Below, one piece after another: positions 10,841 through 21,949 of a stretch of DNA of 64,000 bases. The notes below the pieces were generated by a model. The model was given only the letters and a program-made list of their open reading frames with translations. It did not search any database and was not told the DNA's origin. Positions within the stretch are counted from its first letter, which is position 1. Each line of letters opens with the position of its first letter. The position numbers and the translations under genes are program-made. The stretch is from Sorghum bicolor (taxonomy: Eukaryota > Streptophyta > Magnoliopsida > Poales > Poaceae), in contig NC_012870.2 of NCBI RefSeq assembly GCF_000003195.3, positions 53,464,049 through 53,528,048 on the forward strand. The letters run 5' to 3'.

Positions 10841-11633
10841 CGTCTAGCGCCATTCTGTCCCTCACCTTCCTTACTCTACATGATTTTTCTTTTTCCCTAC
10901 CACCTTCTTCTCTTTCGCCCCTGCTGCCTACACCTCTTCCTCTTCCTTTTACTCCACCTACTTTTAGTTGCTCCGCACCTGTAGTTGATCCTATGCCAGT
11001 TGTACACCTAGTGTGATCACTAACTTTACTCCACATTTGGAGCTTGGTGTTCTCTTGTACCTAGTGATGGTGTGCCCCTCGATTATCCCACTTGCTATTA
11101 TCAACTACGCCCACATTCTTTAGGTACAAGTGAACACCGAGCTCAGTTTATTTCTTCTCCTACTCCAGTTCATTGTGCCTACTTGACTTGCGCTTATTGA
11201 GAGTCTTGTATTTCTTCCCGTACCCAGGTCCACTGCGTCTACATTTCTTCGTGGAACCATTTTTCGCTGTCTCTTTCTTTTCTTGCTCTAGCTCTCTCCA
11301 ACTTGGGGCAAATGGATCATTCCGCTCTCTCTTAGCTTAATGTGTTTTCTTACATAAGATCATCAATAAATAATACTGTGTATGCATTTTCTTAGTTCTC
11401 TCCAACTTGTGTTTTCTTATAAATAACAATAGTATTGGTAGGGACAATCCTTTGAAGCATGAACTTACCAATCATATTGGAGTTGATGCCTCTTATATAA
11501 GGTCAGAATTACATTATCATATTGGCACTCATGGCCATGTGCCTTCCGAGGTTCATAGATTTTTTCACCAAGGAACAAACTAGGGTGCAACATGGTGCTC
11601 TCAAACTCAATGTTATTGAACCACCATGAGTTA

Positions 11634-11645
11634 GGGGGGGGGGGG
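11634..11645 (+). other. G12 polypurine tract
   Basis: Twelve consecutive G residues lie just upstream of the 3' LTR at 11650, in the position of the plus-strand primer of an LTR element. A homopolymer of this length is also prone to sequencing error. Confidence 0.5.
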
Positions 11646-11649
11646 TAGA

Positions 11650-11971
11650 TGTATATATTGTGTATGTATTTAGACACTACACTAGTATGTGATATTTCAC
11701 CACTTTAATTTGTACTCCCTCCATCCTTAGACATCTTATTTGATTGTTCGTGCTATTCAAAATTTGTGTAAATATTATTTATTTTGCTATGACTTATTTT
11801 ATCATTAGTGATACTTTAGTAATGACATATTTATTTTATTATTTGTAAAAAATAAACTAAATAAGACAAATGTCAAACATGATATTAAAAGTTAGAAGCG
11901 TCATCTATTTTCAGATGGAGGGAGTATGTCTCTATATCTAGCCATCTCGGTATTGGTGTTCACAACATAAC
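11650..11971 (+). repeat. 3' LTR of the intronic copia element, split by a MITE
   Basis: It starts TGTATATATTGTG, matches the 5' LTR, is interrupted by the Stowaway MITE at 11715-11924, and resumes with TGTCTCTATATCT to a CATAAC end near 11971. Confidence 0.6.
11715..11924. mobile_element. Stowaway MITE inserted in the copia 3' LTR
   Basis: 210 bp, starting CTCCCTCCATCCTTAGACAT and ending ATTTTCAGATGGAGGGAG, a clear inverted repeat, with TA on both sides (11713-11714 and 11925-11926). The interior AT-rich sequence is typical of Stowaway elements. Confidence 0.8.
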
Positions 11972-13031
11972 GGACACATATAAGTTAACCCCTACCAGTA
12001 GTGAACTACCGAAATTTTGTTCTGATTAAAAGTCAATATTGTTTTGTTTTGAACCATCACCCCTACAAGTACAATGGAAAATATGAAGTTTGCTTCAAGA
12101 ACATCAGTAGGAAACAATTGTAGCAACATGCTTGAATTGTCGCCTGGAAAATATAAACTTGAAACAAAGCCACGGTTCCCTGCTTAAAAACATGTTCTGC
12201 AGGTTCTTCGACAAGGCTGCTATTGTATCGGCTCCATCAGACAACGAATCCACGGTGCCACTGTGCTCATGGAGGCTCTGCACAGTGACACAGGTTGAGG
12301 AGCTGAAGATGCTGCTGCGGATGTCACCCATCTGGGCATCTTTCGTTATCGTCTACGCGGTCGACGCGCAGATGCCATCGACGTTGGTTGAGCAGCGCAT
12401 GTTCATGGATAACCGTGTTGGCTCCTTCACCATCCCACCTGCGTCTATGTCCGTCGTCGGAGTGATCAGTTGCCTGGTCTGGGTCCCTATCTACGAAATG
12501 GCACTGGTGCCGCTCGCACGACGCTTCACTGGCAAGGAAAAGGGCTTCTCCCAAGCACAGCGCCTCGGGATCGGCCTAGCGCTGTCCATGCTCACCATGG
12601 TGTACGCAGCGCTGCTCGAGACGAGGAGGCTAGCGGTGGCGGAGGCCAGCGGCATGAGAGATCCGGATGCGCCTGTGCCAATGAGCATCCTGTGGCAGGT
12701 GCCGCTCCATGTCGTCCACGGCGCAGCCCAGGTGTTTGCCGGCGTCGGCGCGACCGAGTTTTTCTACGACCAGTCCCCCGAGACCATGAAGAGCCTGTGC
12801 GCAGCGCTCGGACAGCTGGCGCTAGCGTTTGCGTCCTACATGAACTCACTCTTGCTCAGCATTGTCGCAGTGGCAACAACACGCCGCTGAGCGCCTGGGT
12901 GGATTCCAGATAACCTGAACCAAGGCCACCTGGACTATTTCTTCTGGATGATAGCCACTCTTAGCTTACTGAATGTGGCTCTGTTTGTGCGTTACTCGAT
13001 GAGGCATACACTAAAGATGGCTGCTTGTTGA

Positions 13032-13611
13032 TGAAAGAGGTGTATCATGTTACAGGGTCAGGTAGGAGCTGTACAGTATCTTAACCTCATCACCTGTCAT
13101 GAATACAACCTGGACATATATAATGTGCAGAGATACTAGTCAATGATTAAGTATTTTTGTAAGGTAAGTATTTTATTTTTCTTTTCTGTGTCTAAACTGA
13201 CACATGAGTACATAACTCTAATTTTCCTCCAAATTTGGTCGATCTCTGTATCTTTGTGTCCCTCAACTCTCTAGAGCATAAAAGTCCTATCCGATTTTAC
13301 CTTTGGATGTAGATATTGAGCCAAGAATTAAATTGGATAGCGATATTAAATCAACCTAGCATTGGCAATGTGCTGCCATACCAAATCTATTGTTGGGATG
13401 TAGATGAATTTCCCTGTAGATATCCAGTGAAATGGCAAATCAATTTTATGTTTAGACGTGCAGATCATGGAATTCACCCAACTTTGTCTCCCACCCCTAC
13501 ACTTCTCCTCCTCTATGCACCAGCGCCCATCTTACCAGCCGTGCAGACCTGAGCTTGCGTCGCCACTGTTGCTAACATCGAGCTAGACACTCCCGCCATT
13601 GTTGGTGACAT
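13032..13611. other. NPF 3' flank, no gene seen
   Basis: This stretch should contain the transporter's 3' UTR and polyadenylation region. I see no second gene, and the plus-strand open frame 13316-13552 has no recognisable domain. Confidence 0.5.
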
Positions 13612-14016
13612 GTATGGATTTTTTTTTCAAGCTTGAGGCCGATTAGGAAGATCATTTCTTTGGCCAGTTATGTCTTTTCAGGCAACTCGTAAGGGTCTGG
13701 GATCAGTTTTCTCACTACACCTAATAAGTCATAGAAGCATTTACCGCTCAATCTATGCGCAGATTTAAACTCTAATAGCATGATGTCGGCTTTAAGTTTG
13801 CTCACTAGACAATGCGATACAATGGTGTTTTGCCATCCTTTCTCGTTATCTCTACTTTTGTTCAACTATTTAGCACTAAGGAATCCGCCCTCCATATATA
13901 TATCGTGTAGTAGCTGAAAAATGCCATTGTCATGCTCGGTGTTATCAGCTAAATTATTCCTAAACACATTATCATCGGTAGCCACAGGTTGCATGTTGAC
14001 ACCTGGCTCCTCATTA
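13612..14016 (-). pseudogene. CACTA transposase (TNPD) fragment, C-terminal side
   Basis: The minus-strand frame contains SKLKADIMLLEFKSAHRLSG, then PDPYELPEKT and GLKLEKKIHTC (after a small shift). These correspond to the block of plant CACTA transposases that precedes the IHACxND motif. The frame has internal stops and ends abruptly near 13612. It is contiguous with the fragment at 28094 once the Reina insertion (TSD GTAAG) is removed, so both pieces come from one minus-strand element. Confidence 0.6.
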
Positions 14017-14021
14017 GTAAG

Positions 14022-14429
14022 TGTTACGGCGCGTCTTGCTGCAAAGGAAGTATGAAGGGGAGACAGGCAGGTGTGGGCGCTGCAGCCGGCGGCGAGCTGG
14101 AGCCGTGGCTGGTTGCTATAGATCTAGGAGCAGAGGTAGGGGGAGGCGCCAGGCGCCCTAGGGAGATATAAATCTCAACCCTGGGGTAAGCCCTTTTCAT
14201 TAACCAAACCGAACTCTTATAGTAGTCCTTGACAAAACCTGATAAGAACTCTAAACCCTAACAAACTCTAGCTAACAAATCTCTATGGATAGAATTAAAT
14301 AACTAAGACTCCTAAAATCAGGGAACTCCCCTGATGGCACTGTGGCTGGGCAGCCGTGCGCAGCACAGCTCCCCCTATCAGCCACTAGCTCCCCTATCCC
14401 TCCTCTTGTATATGTTGCCGGTCATAACA
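14022..14429 (-). repeat. 3' LTR of the Reina element
   Basis: 408 bp; plus-strand ends TGTTACGGCG...GTCATAACA. It is nearly identical to 27682-28088 apart from scattered, mainly transition, differences. The polypurine tract adjoins at 14430-14441 (TCTCTCCCGTCC on plus), which makes this the 3' LTR of a minus-strand element. Confidence 0.9.
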
Positions 14430-14439
14430 TCTCTCCCGT

Positions 14440-15674
14440 CCTTCGGAAACAGCTCGTCCCCGACCTAAAACGCCGGATAAGCTTCATGGAAATCTTCCAC
14501 AGGTTCCCACGTAGCTTCAGAGATGGGAAGACCGGACCACTGGACCAGAACAAACTATTCCCCACGGTTGAGGCGAGAATGAAGAATTCTTTCTGGCTGC
14601 AGCAGTGGACAACCATAACGAAGAGGAGGCAGGACCGGCGGTGATGACAGTGGTATTTCCCAAAAGGCCTTGAGAACCACGACATGGAACACGTCATGGA
14701 TTCAAGACCCCTCCGACAGCTGTGAATGATAAGCCACCTCGCGGACACGGTCAAGCACCCAAAATAGTCCAGCATACTTGGGCCCAAACCTGCCCTTGCT
14801 GGCAGGCACGACAGACTGGGTATGACGCAGGAGTCGAAGAAGAACCCAGTCCCCAACCGCAAACTCCACTGGCCGATGCTTGGCGTCGTAAAAACGACGC
14901 ACATGTTCCTGTGCTTGTAGAAGATGGGCGCGCACCTCAGCAAGGAACTCATCCCGATCGGAGACCAGGGCGTCGACAGCATCTGTCTGGGCACTCCCCG
15001 GAGAATACAGCAAGAGCTCTGGAGGGGCGCGGCCATAGACGATAGTGAACGGCGATGTCCGGAGAGCAGAGTGGTAGGCGGTGTTGTAGCAATACTCCAC
15101 CCAAGGAAGCCAATCCAGCCAATCACGGGGACGGTCACCAGTGAGGCACCGAAGGTACATAGCAATGGCCTTGTCCACTGCCTCCGATTGACCATCCGTC
15201 TGAGGGTGGAAAGCCGTACTCATACGGAGCTGGATGCCTGCCTGGCGAAATAGATCCTACCATACATGGCCAGTGAAAAACCGGATCCTAGTCACTGACG
15301 ATGGAGTTAGGAAAACCGTATAGTCGAACAATGTCGTGGAAGAAGGCTCGAGCAACGGAAGAAGCCATGTACGGATGGCCCAAAGGTATGAAGTGGACGT
15401 ACTTTGAGAATCTGTCGACAACGGTGAGGATGACGCTCTTGCCATGAACTTTGGGCAGCGCCTCAACAAAGTCCGTAGCAATGTTGGACCAGATCCTGGA
15501 GGGCACTGGTAGTGGCTGCAGGAGACCCGTCGGGTGCAGAGCTTTAGTCTTGTTACGCTGGCACGTTGCACAGGCGCGAACGAAGTCACGGACAATGCTG
15601 CGGTCATGCTCAAGGTAAAACTCAGTGCGAAGTCGCTGCAACGTCTTTTGGATCCTCTTCATGGGCGCTCCAGC
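14440..15674 (-). pseudogene. Reina integrase and chromodomain region, broken
   Basis: On the minus strand, RIQKTLQRLRTEFY and CATCQRNKT mark the integrase zinc-binding end. VDRFSKYVHFIP, IVSD and HPQTDGQSEAVDKA supply the catalytic core, and ALRTSPFTIVYGR and the GDWVLL region follow. A frame change near 14705 leads into FHVVVLKAF and a chromodomain-like tail (LVQWSGLPISEATWEP). Integrase joins element cDNA to the host, and chromodomains of this clade bind heterochromatin. Shifts near 15250 and 14705 and a stop at an expected Trp in the tail make it inactive. Confidence 0.8.
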
Positions 15675-15955
15675 AAAGCATATAACAAACAGTGCGCAAA
15701 GAAGAAAGCATGGGCATGGATACGAGACCAGAAGGAAAGAACGATCACCGTAATGCGATTAACCAGAGTAGCCGCCAGGGTGCACCCTACGCTTTGAATT
15801 CTTCTTGGCAGCTCAAGACCTTTCTTGTTCCTTACTCCGAGGATACGAATCCGAGCTATTAATTGGAAAAGCGAGGGTCCGAAGGATCGGAACTACAGCT
15901 GTCTAGTCTACTACTATTGAATCCGAAAGAGGAGCCTACAACTATTTAATTGTAT
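15665..15955. other. Foreign ~290-bp insert inside Reina pol
   Basis: The Reina frame stops after LEDVLQLAH (about 15955) and resumes at the QKTLQRL block (about 15662). The intervening DNA fits neither retroelement coding nor any TIR/LTR structure, and has no clear target duplication. Its composition and words (CTTCGGACCCTCGC, CTCGGAGTAAGGAACAAG) look like plant mitochondrial intergenic DNA, but this is an impression, not a match. Confidence 0.4.
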
Positions 15956-17450
15956 GTGCCAACTGGAGAACATCCTCGAGGATAGACGACGAAGGCAGGA
16001 CAAAGACCCGACCTTGGTGAAGTAGGAGGCATCTTGAACCACCCAATAATCCTGGCCATGAGCACCAGCCAGCACCGCATCACGGAACACCCTCAAATCT
16101 GCGGACTCGGCCACCTCATGTCGGATGTCAGCGAACAATTGGAAGGTGGGAACGGAGACCGCAGCAAGCTCCGGCTCCACGCTGGGCAACACAGCCAGCA
16201 GCGGGGAGTCGCCATCACACCGGGAGAGGGCGTCAGCCACAACATTGAAGCGCCCCAGTCTGTACTCCACCTTGAAATCATACCCAATTAACTTACTGAG
16301 CTACTGATGTTGTGGTATAGTGGATAGCCATTGATCAAGCAGGAACTTCAACGCATAGTGGTCAGTGCGGACGACGAAGGAGCGACCCCAAAGGTAAGGT
16401 CGCCAGTGACATACGACTTGTACAAGGCCGATCAACTCCCGCTCATAGGCTGCCACTTTCAAATGGCATGCAGCAAAGGGATGACTGAAGAAAGCTATGG
16501 GATCATCGCCTTGATGTAGAACAGCCCCAAAGGCTGAACCGGAGGCATCGCAGTCAACGAAGAAGTCGCGGCCGAAATCAGGAAGGTGGTCAAGGGTGCG
16601 AAAGCGGAATTAGCCTCCACCGACCATTGGAAGGCGTTCTTCCAGAGCAGGCTCATCAGGGGAGCTGCAATAGTGCCGTACTCCATGATGAAGCATTGAT
16701 AGTATCCAGTGAGTCCGAGGAATCCCCAGAGCCCATAGGTGGACCGGGGCTGTGGCCAGGACTGGACAGCCACGACCTTGGAGTTATCCATGGAGACGTC
16801 ATCTTGTGAGATGACATGGCCGAGGTACTGGACAGAGTGCGTCACGAAGGAGCACTTGGACTTCTTCAAGTGGAGCTGGTGTGTGCACGGAACGGCGAGG
16901 ATAGCACGCAGCTGCAGCAGATGCTCGGTCCATGACGAGCTGTAGACATGGATGTCGTCGAAGAACATCAAGACACAGCAGCGAAGGAATGGTTTGAGGA
17001 TGAGGTTCATGAGTGCCTGGAACGTCGAAGGAGCATTAGACAAACCAAACAGCATGACCAAAAACTCGAAGTGGCCGTGGTGACTGCGGAACGCTGTTTT
17101 AGCCACATCGTTTGTGTGCACGCGGACTTGGTGATAACCCGAGCGCAAATCCAGCTTGGTGAAGAGTTTAGCCCCATGAAGTTCATCCAATAGCTCCTCG
17201 ACAATGGGAATCGGGAACGTGTCCTTGACCGTGGCAGCATTGAGCGCCCCGTAATTGATGCAAAAGCGCCAAGAACCATCGCTCTTCTTGACCAGTAGCA
17301 CCGGCGCTGAGAAAGGAGAGGTGCTGGCACAAATGGTACCCTGTTGCAGCATCTCCTCACATTGCCACTTGAGCTCGTCCTTCTGGAGCTGCGGGTAGCG
17401 GTAGGGGTGGACCGCAACGGGGTCCGTGCCTACCTTGAGGTGGATTCAAT
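15955..17450 (-). pseudogene. Reina reverse transcriptase and RNase H, broken
   Basis: The minus-strand frame 17352-16495 carries [43 protein letters not shown] and the catalytic FFDDIHVYS (F-x-DD is normal in gypsy RT). VQYLGHVIS and GFLGLTGYYQCF follow, then RNase H pieces and [12 protein letters not shown] (about 16260). It copies element RNA into DNA in cytoplasmic particles. The RNase H segment is broken by stops and frame changes between about 16495 and 16270. Confidence 0.85.
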
Positions 17451-17597
17451 GATCGCAAGACCGAGCCGGTTGGTAGACCGGTTGGCGGTGCAAAGACATC
17501 AGCATAAGACTTTAGGAGGCGTAGTGGTGGTGCCAGAGTAGAGACGTCGAGGTGGCGAGGAAGTAGGGTGCCACAATCCTACCCCCGTCCAATGCAC

Positions 17598-18119
17598 CTA
17601 GCGGCCGCTTCGGGAGAACATCATAGTAAGATCGTCGAAGTCCCAGAGGATGGGGCCGAGGGTGCGAAGCCAAGTGACGACCAGGACCATGTCATAGCCG
17701 TTCAAAGGGATGGAGAAGCAGTCCACCGTGAACGAGTCCTCACCGATCCAGATGGGAACGTCATGGGCCAAGCCGCGGTAGGCCACGTGGTCGCCGTTGG
17801 TGTCCACGATGTGCGCTCCACTACAGTCGCTGAACTGTAACTCCACATGGTGTGCAGCAGGCTCGCTGATGAAATTATGCGTCAAGCCCGAGTCCAATAG
17901 CATCGTGAACTCTTACGCAGTGCAGGTGATGCAGTGCTACATCGTCTCCTGGGCACGGATCCCCGTGATTGCGGACAAAGAGATCATGGGCATCTCCGGG
18001 TCGAATGGCGTCGGGGAAGGAGCAGCTGCAACGTCGTCCGGGGCATCGTTCGGCTCCTCCACGATGTAGTCCAGAGCCTCAAGATAGAACAACCGAGCGC
18101 ACTTATGCCCCCGAACGTA
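17598..18119 (-). pseudogene. Reina gag C-terminus (zinc knuckle half) and protease
   Basis: YVRGHKCARLFYLE (about 18119-18075) is the second half of the CCHC knuckle whose first half, CYNCDEP, lies at about 26392, on the other side of the nested element. The protease follows (17903-17598) with the intact active site LLDSGLTHNFIS and GYDMVLVVTWLRTLGPI. In-frame stops between the two parts sit where glutamine or similar codons are expected. Confidence 0.75.
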
Positions 18120-18124
18120 GGGTT

Positions 18125-19784
18125 TGTCGGGTATTCTTAACATCACTATCAAAAGTAGACTTAGTTTTCTAATTCTGATAACGGTGCTAAAAATGTCAAA
18201 CCTATCCCTCATACCACTTAAGCCAAGTTGTCATCCCCAACATGACATGAGAGACGCGGTATTGAAATATGCAATTGCTCATCTAAATAAATAATGAATG
18301 GGATCTGCAAGTGCACAGATTAATACCGATGTAGCATTTTAATCGGGAAGTATTCCAGGTATCGTTATTTATATTTTTACCACTGGGAAGGGATTAGTAA
18401 CCATCAATGTTGATTATAGAATAGAATAGAGAATTGAGTATCTATGATTGCATGTATAATTGAGAACATTTATCTAACTCTCTCATACAGGGTTAAGTGT
18501 CACATAAAGGATATATATAAAGTATGAATAGTGACAAAGATAATTAATCTGATCAGCATAACTAGCCACATAATAAATATGATAAGCACCTCAATTAGAT
18601 ACTCTAGAAAGTCAATAGCATGGTATTAGAACGAACTACAAGAATATTTCCTAAGTTATTCTTAACTATACAGTCTAGCATTATCATAGTTACTGCAAGC
18701 ATACTTAGCAATCATTGCAAGACAAGATTACGCCCATGCATAGTGATATTAGCAAGGTAAATGAGAAACATAGCAATCACTCCTCTGTAATAATATTGCT
18801 CTGCCAGCCCAATACACGAGAGGGGGACTATATAAGAATCAATGGAGTTGTCACTATCATGAACTACCCCACGATCTGGCATATTGGGTACAATCGCAGA
18901 TAAATACGGTATAAGCACCACGCCTACACAATATCTATCATTTACCCATGGATCTGATGGATAAACGCTATACGATCCTAAGCATGTATATAGATCCAAT
19001 CTAACTAAGCCAAGTACATAACTATGATAAACTAAGAACAATATAATCTTGAATATAAACAAGTAGAGCAAAGTCATAAGCAATATACTGAAGTAGAACA
19101 AAGTCATATTCATAATATTGAAGAACAAAGATGATTAGACAATTAGAAGAACAATTAGAGAATTACCAAGAATCCTCTTGACAGATCTGGAAACCAATTG
19201 AAGATTGACACCTTCTAGTTCTAATCCTATATAGCTATGCTAATCTAGATGTCTAATTGATGTGGTGGCTCTAGGCTTGATCAGAGGCTTCTTCTCCCTT
19301 GAGAATAATGAATTAGGGTTGAGAGGCTCTCTCCTCTAGGGGCCAGGGAGTTTGGTTTTATAGTCTCTCCAAGTGAATATGGGCGGTCAGATCAAACCGA
19401 CATTGATTGAACGGTTATCCTTGATCCTTTAGGTCGGTGGAGATTGATCCCGAAAGAGAGTTCTGATTGGACTTAGAGAGGGGGCAGGCGCCCTGGTCAC
19501 CTGGGCGGGCGCCTAGGGCCAGGCCTCGTTTCGCCTCCGCTTCGTTCCCGTGGCTTATGGAGTCTTCTAGATGTAAGATAATTGCGCGGCACATTGATAT
19601 CTCTAAGTAATCCTGACATGTGGGCCTTTCTTTCGTATTTCCTGATAACCCCCTGCAGAAATAGACAAACACCAAAACTCGTGGAATTCTGTCAGATAAA
19701 ACCCTAAGTCTGGATGTTGATTTCATTTGGATCCTTTTCTTTGTTTATTTGATAATTAAATTTGATACTTAAGGACCGTCAACA
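18125..19784 (-). repeat. 3' LTR of the RT-less Athila-type element
   Basis: 1660 bp; minus-strand start TGTTGACGGTCCTTAAG. It is highly similar to 24742-26384 with small indels, for example 7 bp near 18350 that are absent from the other copy. A TATA box (TATAAAA on minus) lies at about 19357-19363. Confidence 0.9.
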
Positions 19785-21949
19785 AACTCCCCCAAGCTTA
19801 CCTCTTGCTCGTCCCTGAGCAAGGATAGACTTAGTGATGGATTAGAAGTTGTTGCAATACCTTTAAAAGTTGACGGTACACATGCTTTTAAATAATATCT
19901 TATTTCTGAGTTAGAGTAAACTGTCAAGACTTAAAACTTACTTACTTTACCTTTCACCATGGGACTTGTAACCGTTACTTCTGGCTTAAGTAGTTAAAAG
20001 ATAGAACAGTCTAGCCAAGTGCCATGTCTCTTATTCTTGATCAGCTATAGCTCTGGAGTTTTTGCAGATTTTCAAATAAAACTCAGAGATTCCTTGTATG
20101 ACTCTCTCAAATCTATCTTTTGTGGTATTTCTAGATCCTTACCAAGGCAATGATGGTATATGCCTTCTCTCAAAGTATGTAGTATTTGTGGTATATGGCA
20201 TAGTGACATTACCTTCTCTCTCACCCTACTCTAATAAGGCTTGATATCTGGAGCTCATAGGTGGGAGATAAAATATACATACTTACAAGACATTTATTGT
20301 ATAGTCAAACCATGGATCCAAAGAAACAAGCCAATAAGTCAAATCAAGATGTGCATGTGTGGCGAATGAATGGTGTATGGTGATGATGGTGATATCAATG
20401 GTGAAAGTCTAATTCTACATTTGCTCTTTGAGGGGATACATACCTTCCTTGCTTTTTGAAACTTTGTGAGGAGAATGAGATGCTCTTTATTTTCTTTTTC
20501 TTTCCTCTCAGGTTGGTATCTTGTACCTCTAATTGTACTGTCAGACACTTGTCTATTTTTACCTCTCGTCTCAATCTTTTTCTTTCTTTCGAGGTTCTGG
20601 GCACTTGCCCCTTTTTATTTCCTCGTATCTTTCTTTTTTTAGAGCACTCATCTCATGAGATAATATAGCAAGTGGTAGTGACCAAGATAACTTGAGCATT
20701 TATTTCACAAGGAAAAACAGAAATATTTTTGGCTATTCTCTCCAAGATTACGAGTAGAATATTTTTGGGTGGTTCTGGAGATGGAAATGGGTGGATATAT
20801 GTGGATGGTACTTCCGGAGTAGAAGTAGCATATGTGAGTGAACGTGCAAGTGAATCTTGATTTAACCACATGACAGCCTCCTAAGGATCTACACAGCTTG
20901 ACCACACTCAATGCTCATAAGCAGTAAATAGTAAATGTGTGGCTCAAAGTCTAGCAAGCATGTATATATGGCTGTGGTAGGAATTTAAACTCTCATCATA
21001 CAGGAACTCATCATGTGCTATTTTAAAGATTTTAAAAGATAAAATTCTCCAGAATTTCTAGCATCTCTAGGAACACATAAACAACAGCCCAACCTTCCCA
21101 TATCATATCTGTTAACAACTTAGACTTCAGATCAAGTTTTCATCCCACAAGTTTAGGTTTAGAGCAAGCTTTAAATTATAACAGTTATATCTAAACTAGT
21201 GAGAGAACTTCAAATTTGCAAATTAGACAGAGCAACTATTCATCATATCCATGCTAGAGTTTTATTTAGATATAGTTTAGCATAGCCACTTTATTTTTTT
21301 ATTAAAAACACTAAGCAAAAGACATATATTTATATAGGCACAAAACCTTTATTTGGTTTTTTCATAGTTATGTATATTTATATTCTAATATAGTATAAGT
21401 ATAAAGATAGATAGATAGAAATACTTATCAGGATAAATGAGGGTGGTCTCCTCCAAGCTAAATTTTGACGTAATTTCTCTTGATGTAGCTAGCAGGTGGC
21501 AGAGGTGTATTTGAAAGTCGGCAGTATCCTGACAGCGATTAGAATGTCCTCCGTCTGCTAGTCTTCTTGATTCTTAAATTCTGTGGAGCTCAAATAGACA
21601 ACAAAGCTTGTGGAACTGATTAAGTGTTAGCATAAATAAATATCTAGCCTTTATCATGTTGAGCCTCCTTAATAAATGTTACTCCCTATTTTTATATTTT
21701 CGTTTTATAAAGTAGAAAAGAAATATTTATTTTATTTTTATGCCGCCACAGTGAATGTACTTATGGGTTTTATGCCACTCGTATACTCACATGGGGCTTA
21801 CTGTTTTTTAACATTTTTATTTTCTTTTTAGGATAGTATGAACATGATTAACTAGATGAACTATTTTAAATAATTGAAAAGGAAAGAATAACTACCAAGT
21901 TTACCTCTTGGCAAGGCGTTCGGTGTTTTCACGGGACTCTCAGTTTTCT
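19785..21949. other. Non-coding interior of the RT-less Athila-type element
   Basis: An AT-rich stretch between the last protease-like codons and the 3' LTR. Short open frames on both strands show no domain. The polypurine tract (AACTCCCCCAAG on plus, 19785-19796) sits at its left end. RT, RNase H and integrase would be expected here in an autonomous relative. Confidence 0.7.

Larger units (their letters stand above)
9021..11971 (+). mobile_element. Decayed Ty1-copia retrotransposon in NPF intron 4
   Basis: Short LTRs of about 110 bp bracket the element. The 5' LTR (9021-9130) and 3' LTR (from 11650) share TGTATxTAxTGTGTATxTATTTAG and end in CATAACA/CATAAC. A primer-binding-like site TGGTAACGGAGC follows the 5' LTR, and a G12 polypurine tract precedes the 3' LTR. 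The interior has only remnants of gag and of the integrase/RT junction, and is shorter than a full copia element. The 5-bp target duplication is no longer recognisable. It lies in the sense orientation relative to the transporter gene. Confidence 0.7.
7465..13031 (+). pseudogene. NPF (NRT1/PTR family) proton-coupled transporter, five exons, premature stop
   Basis: NPF/PTR proteins are 12-helix MFS transporters for nitrate, di-/tripeptides or hormones. Exons with GT/AG borders are 7465-7518, 7663-7765, 8113-8330, 8448-8974 and 12203-13031; all junctions keep frame. The N-terminal DEERPLL leader, KWRACFLILG, NLVTYLT, ADTYWGRYWTI, GVKPCTSSFGADQFD, KGSFFSWYFF and RLCTVTQVEELK blocks are family hallmarks, closest in style to the NPF8 (PTR) group. 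The frame runs 529 codons to an in-frame TGA (12888-12890). It then stays open for 46 more codons encoding the conserved PGWIPDNLN region and helix 12, ending at 13031, which would give 576 residues. The ExxER proton-coupling motif reads EFCEC (Arg to Cys). The domain structure is clear; whether the allele is dead is inferred. Confidence 0.85.

Noticed and set aside
10774..11016. 80-codon plus frame in NPF intron 4 as an independent gene
   Set aside because: It begins in the copia integrase/RT junction motif and continues into low-complexity Ser/Pro sequence; part of the dead copia element.
11634..11645. G12 run as a G-quadruplex regulator of the transporter
   Set aside because: It sits exactly where the copia polypurine tract should be; a single G-run does not by itself define an intramolecular quadruplex.
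20395..20911. Minus-strand frames in the RT-less Athila-type element as a lost pol gene
   Set aside because: No RT, RNase H or integrase motif in any frame; AT-rich non-coding sequence.
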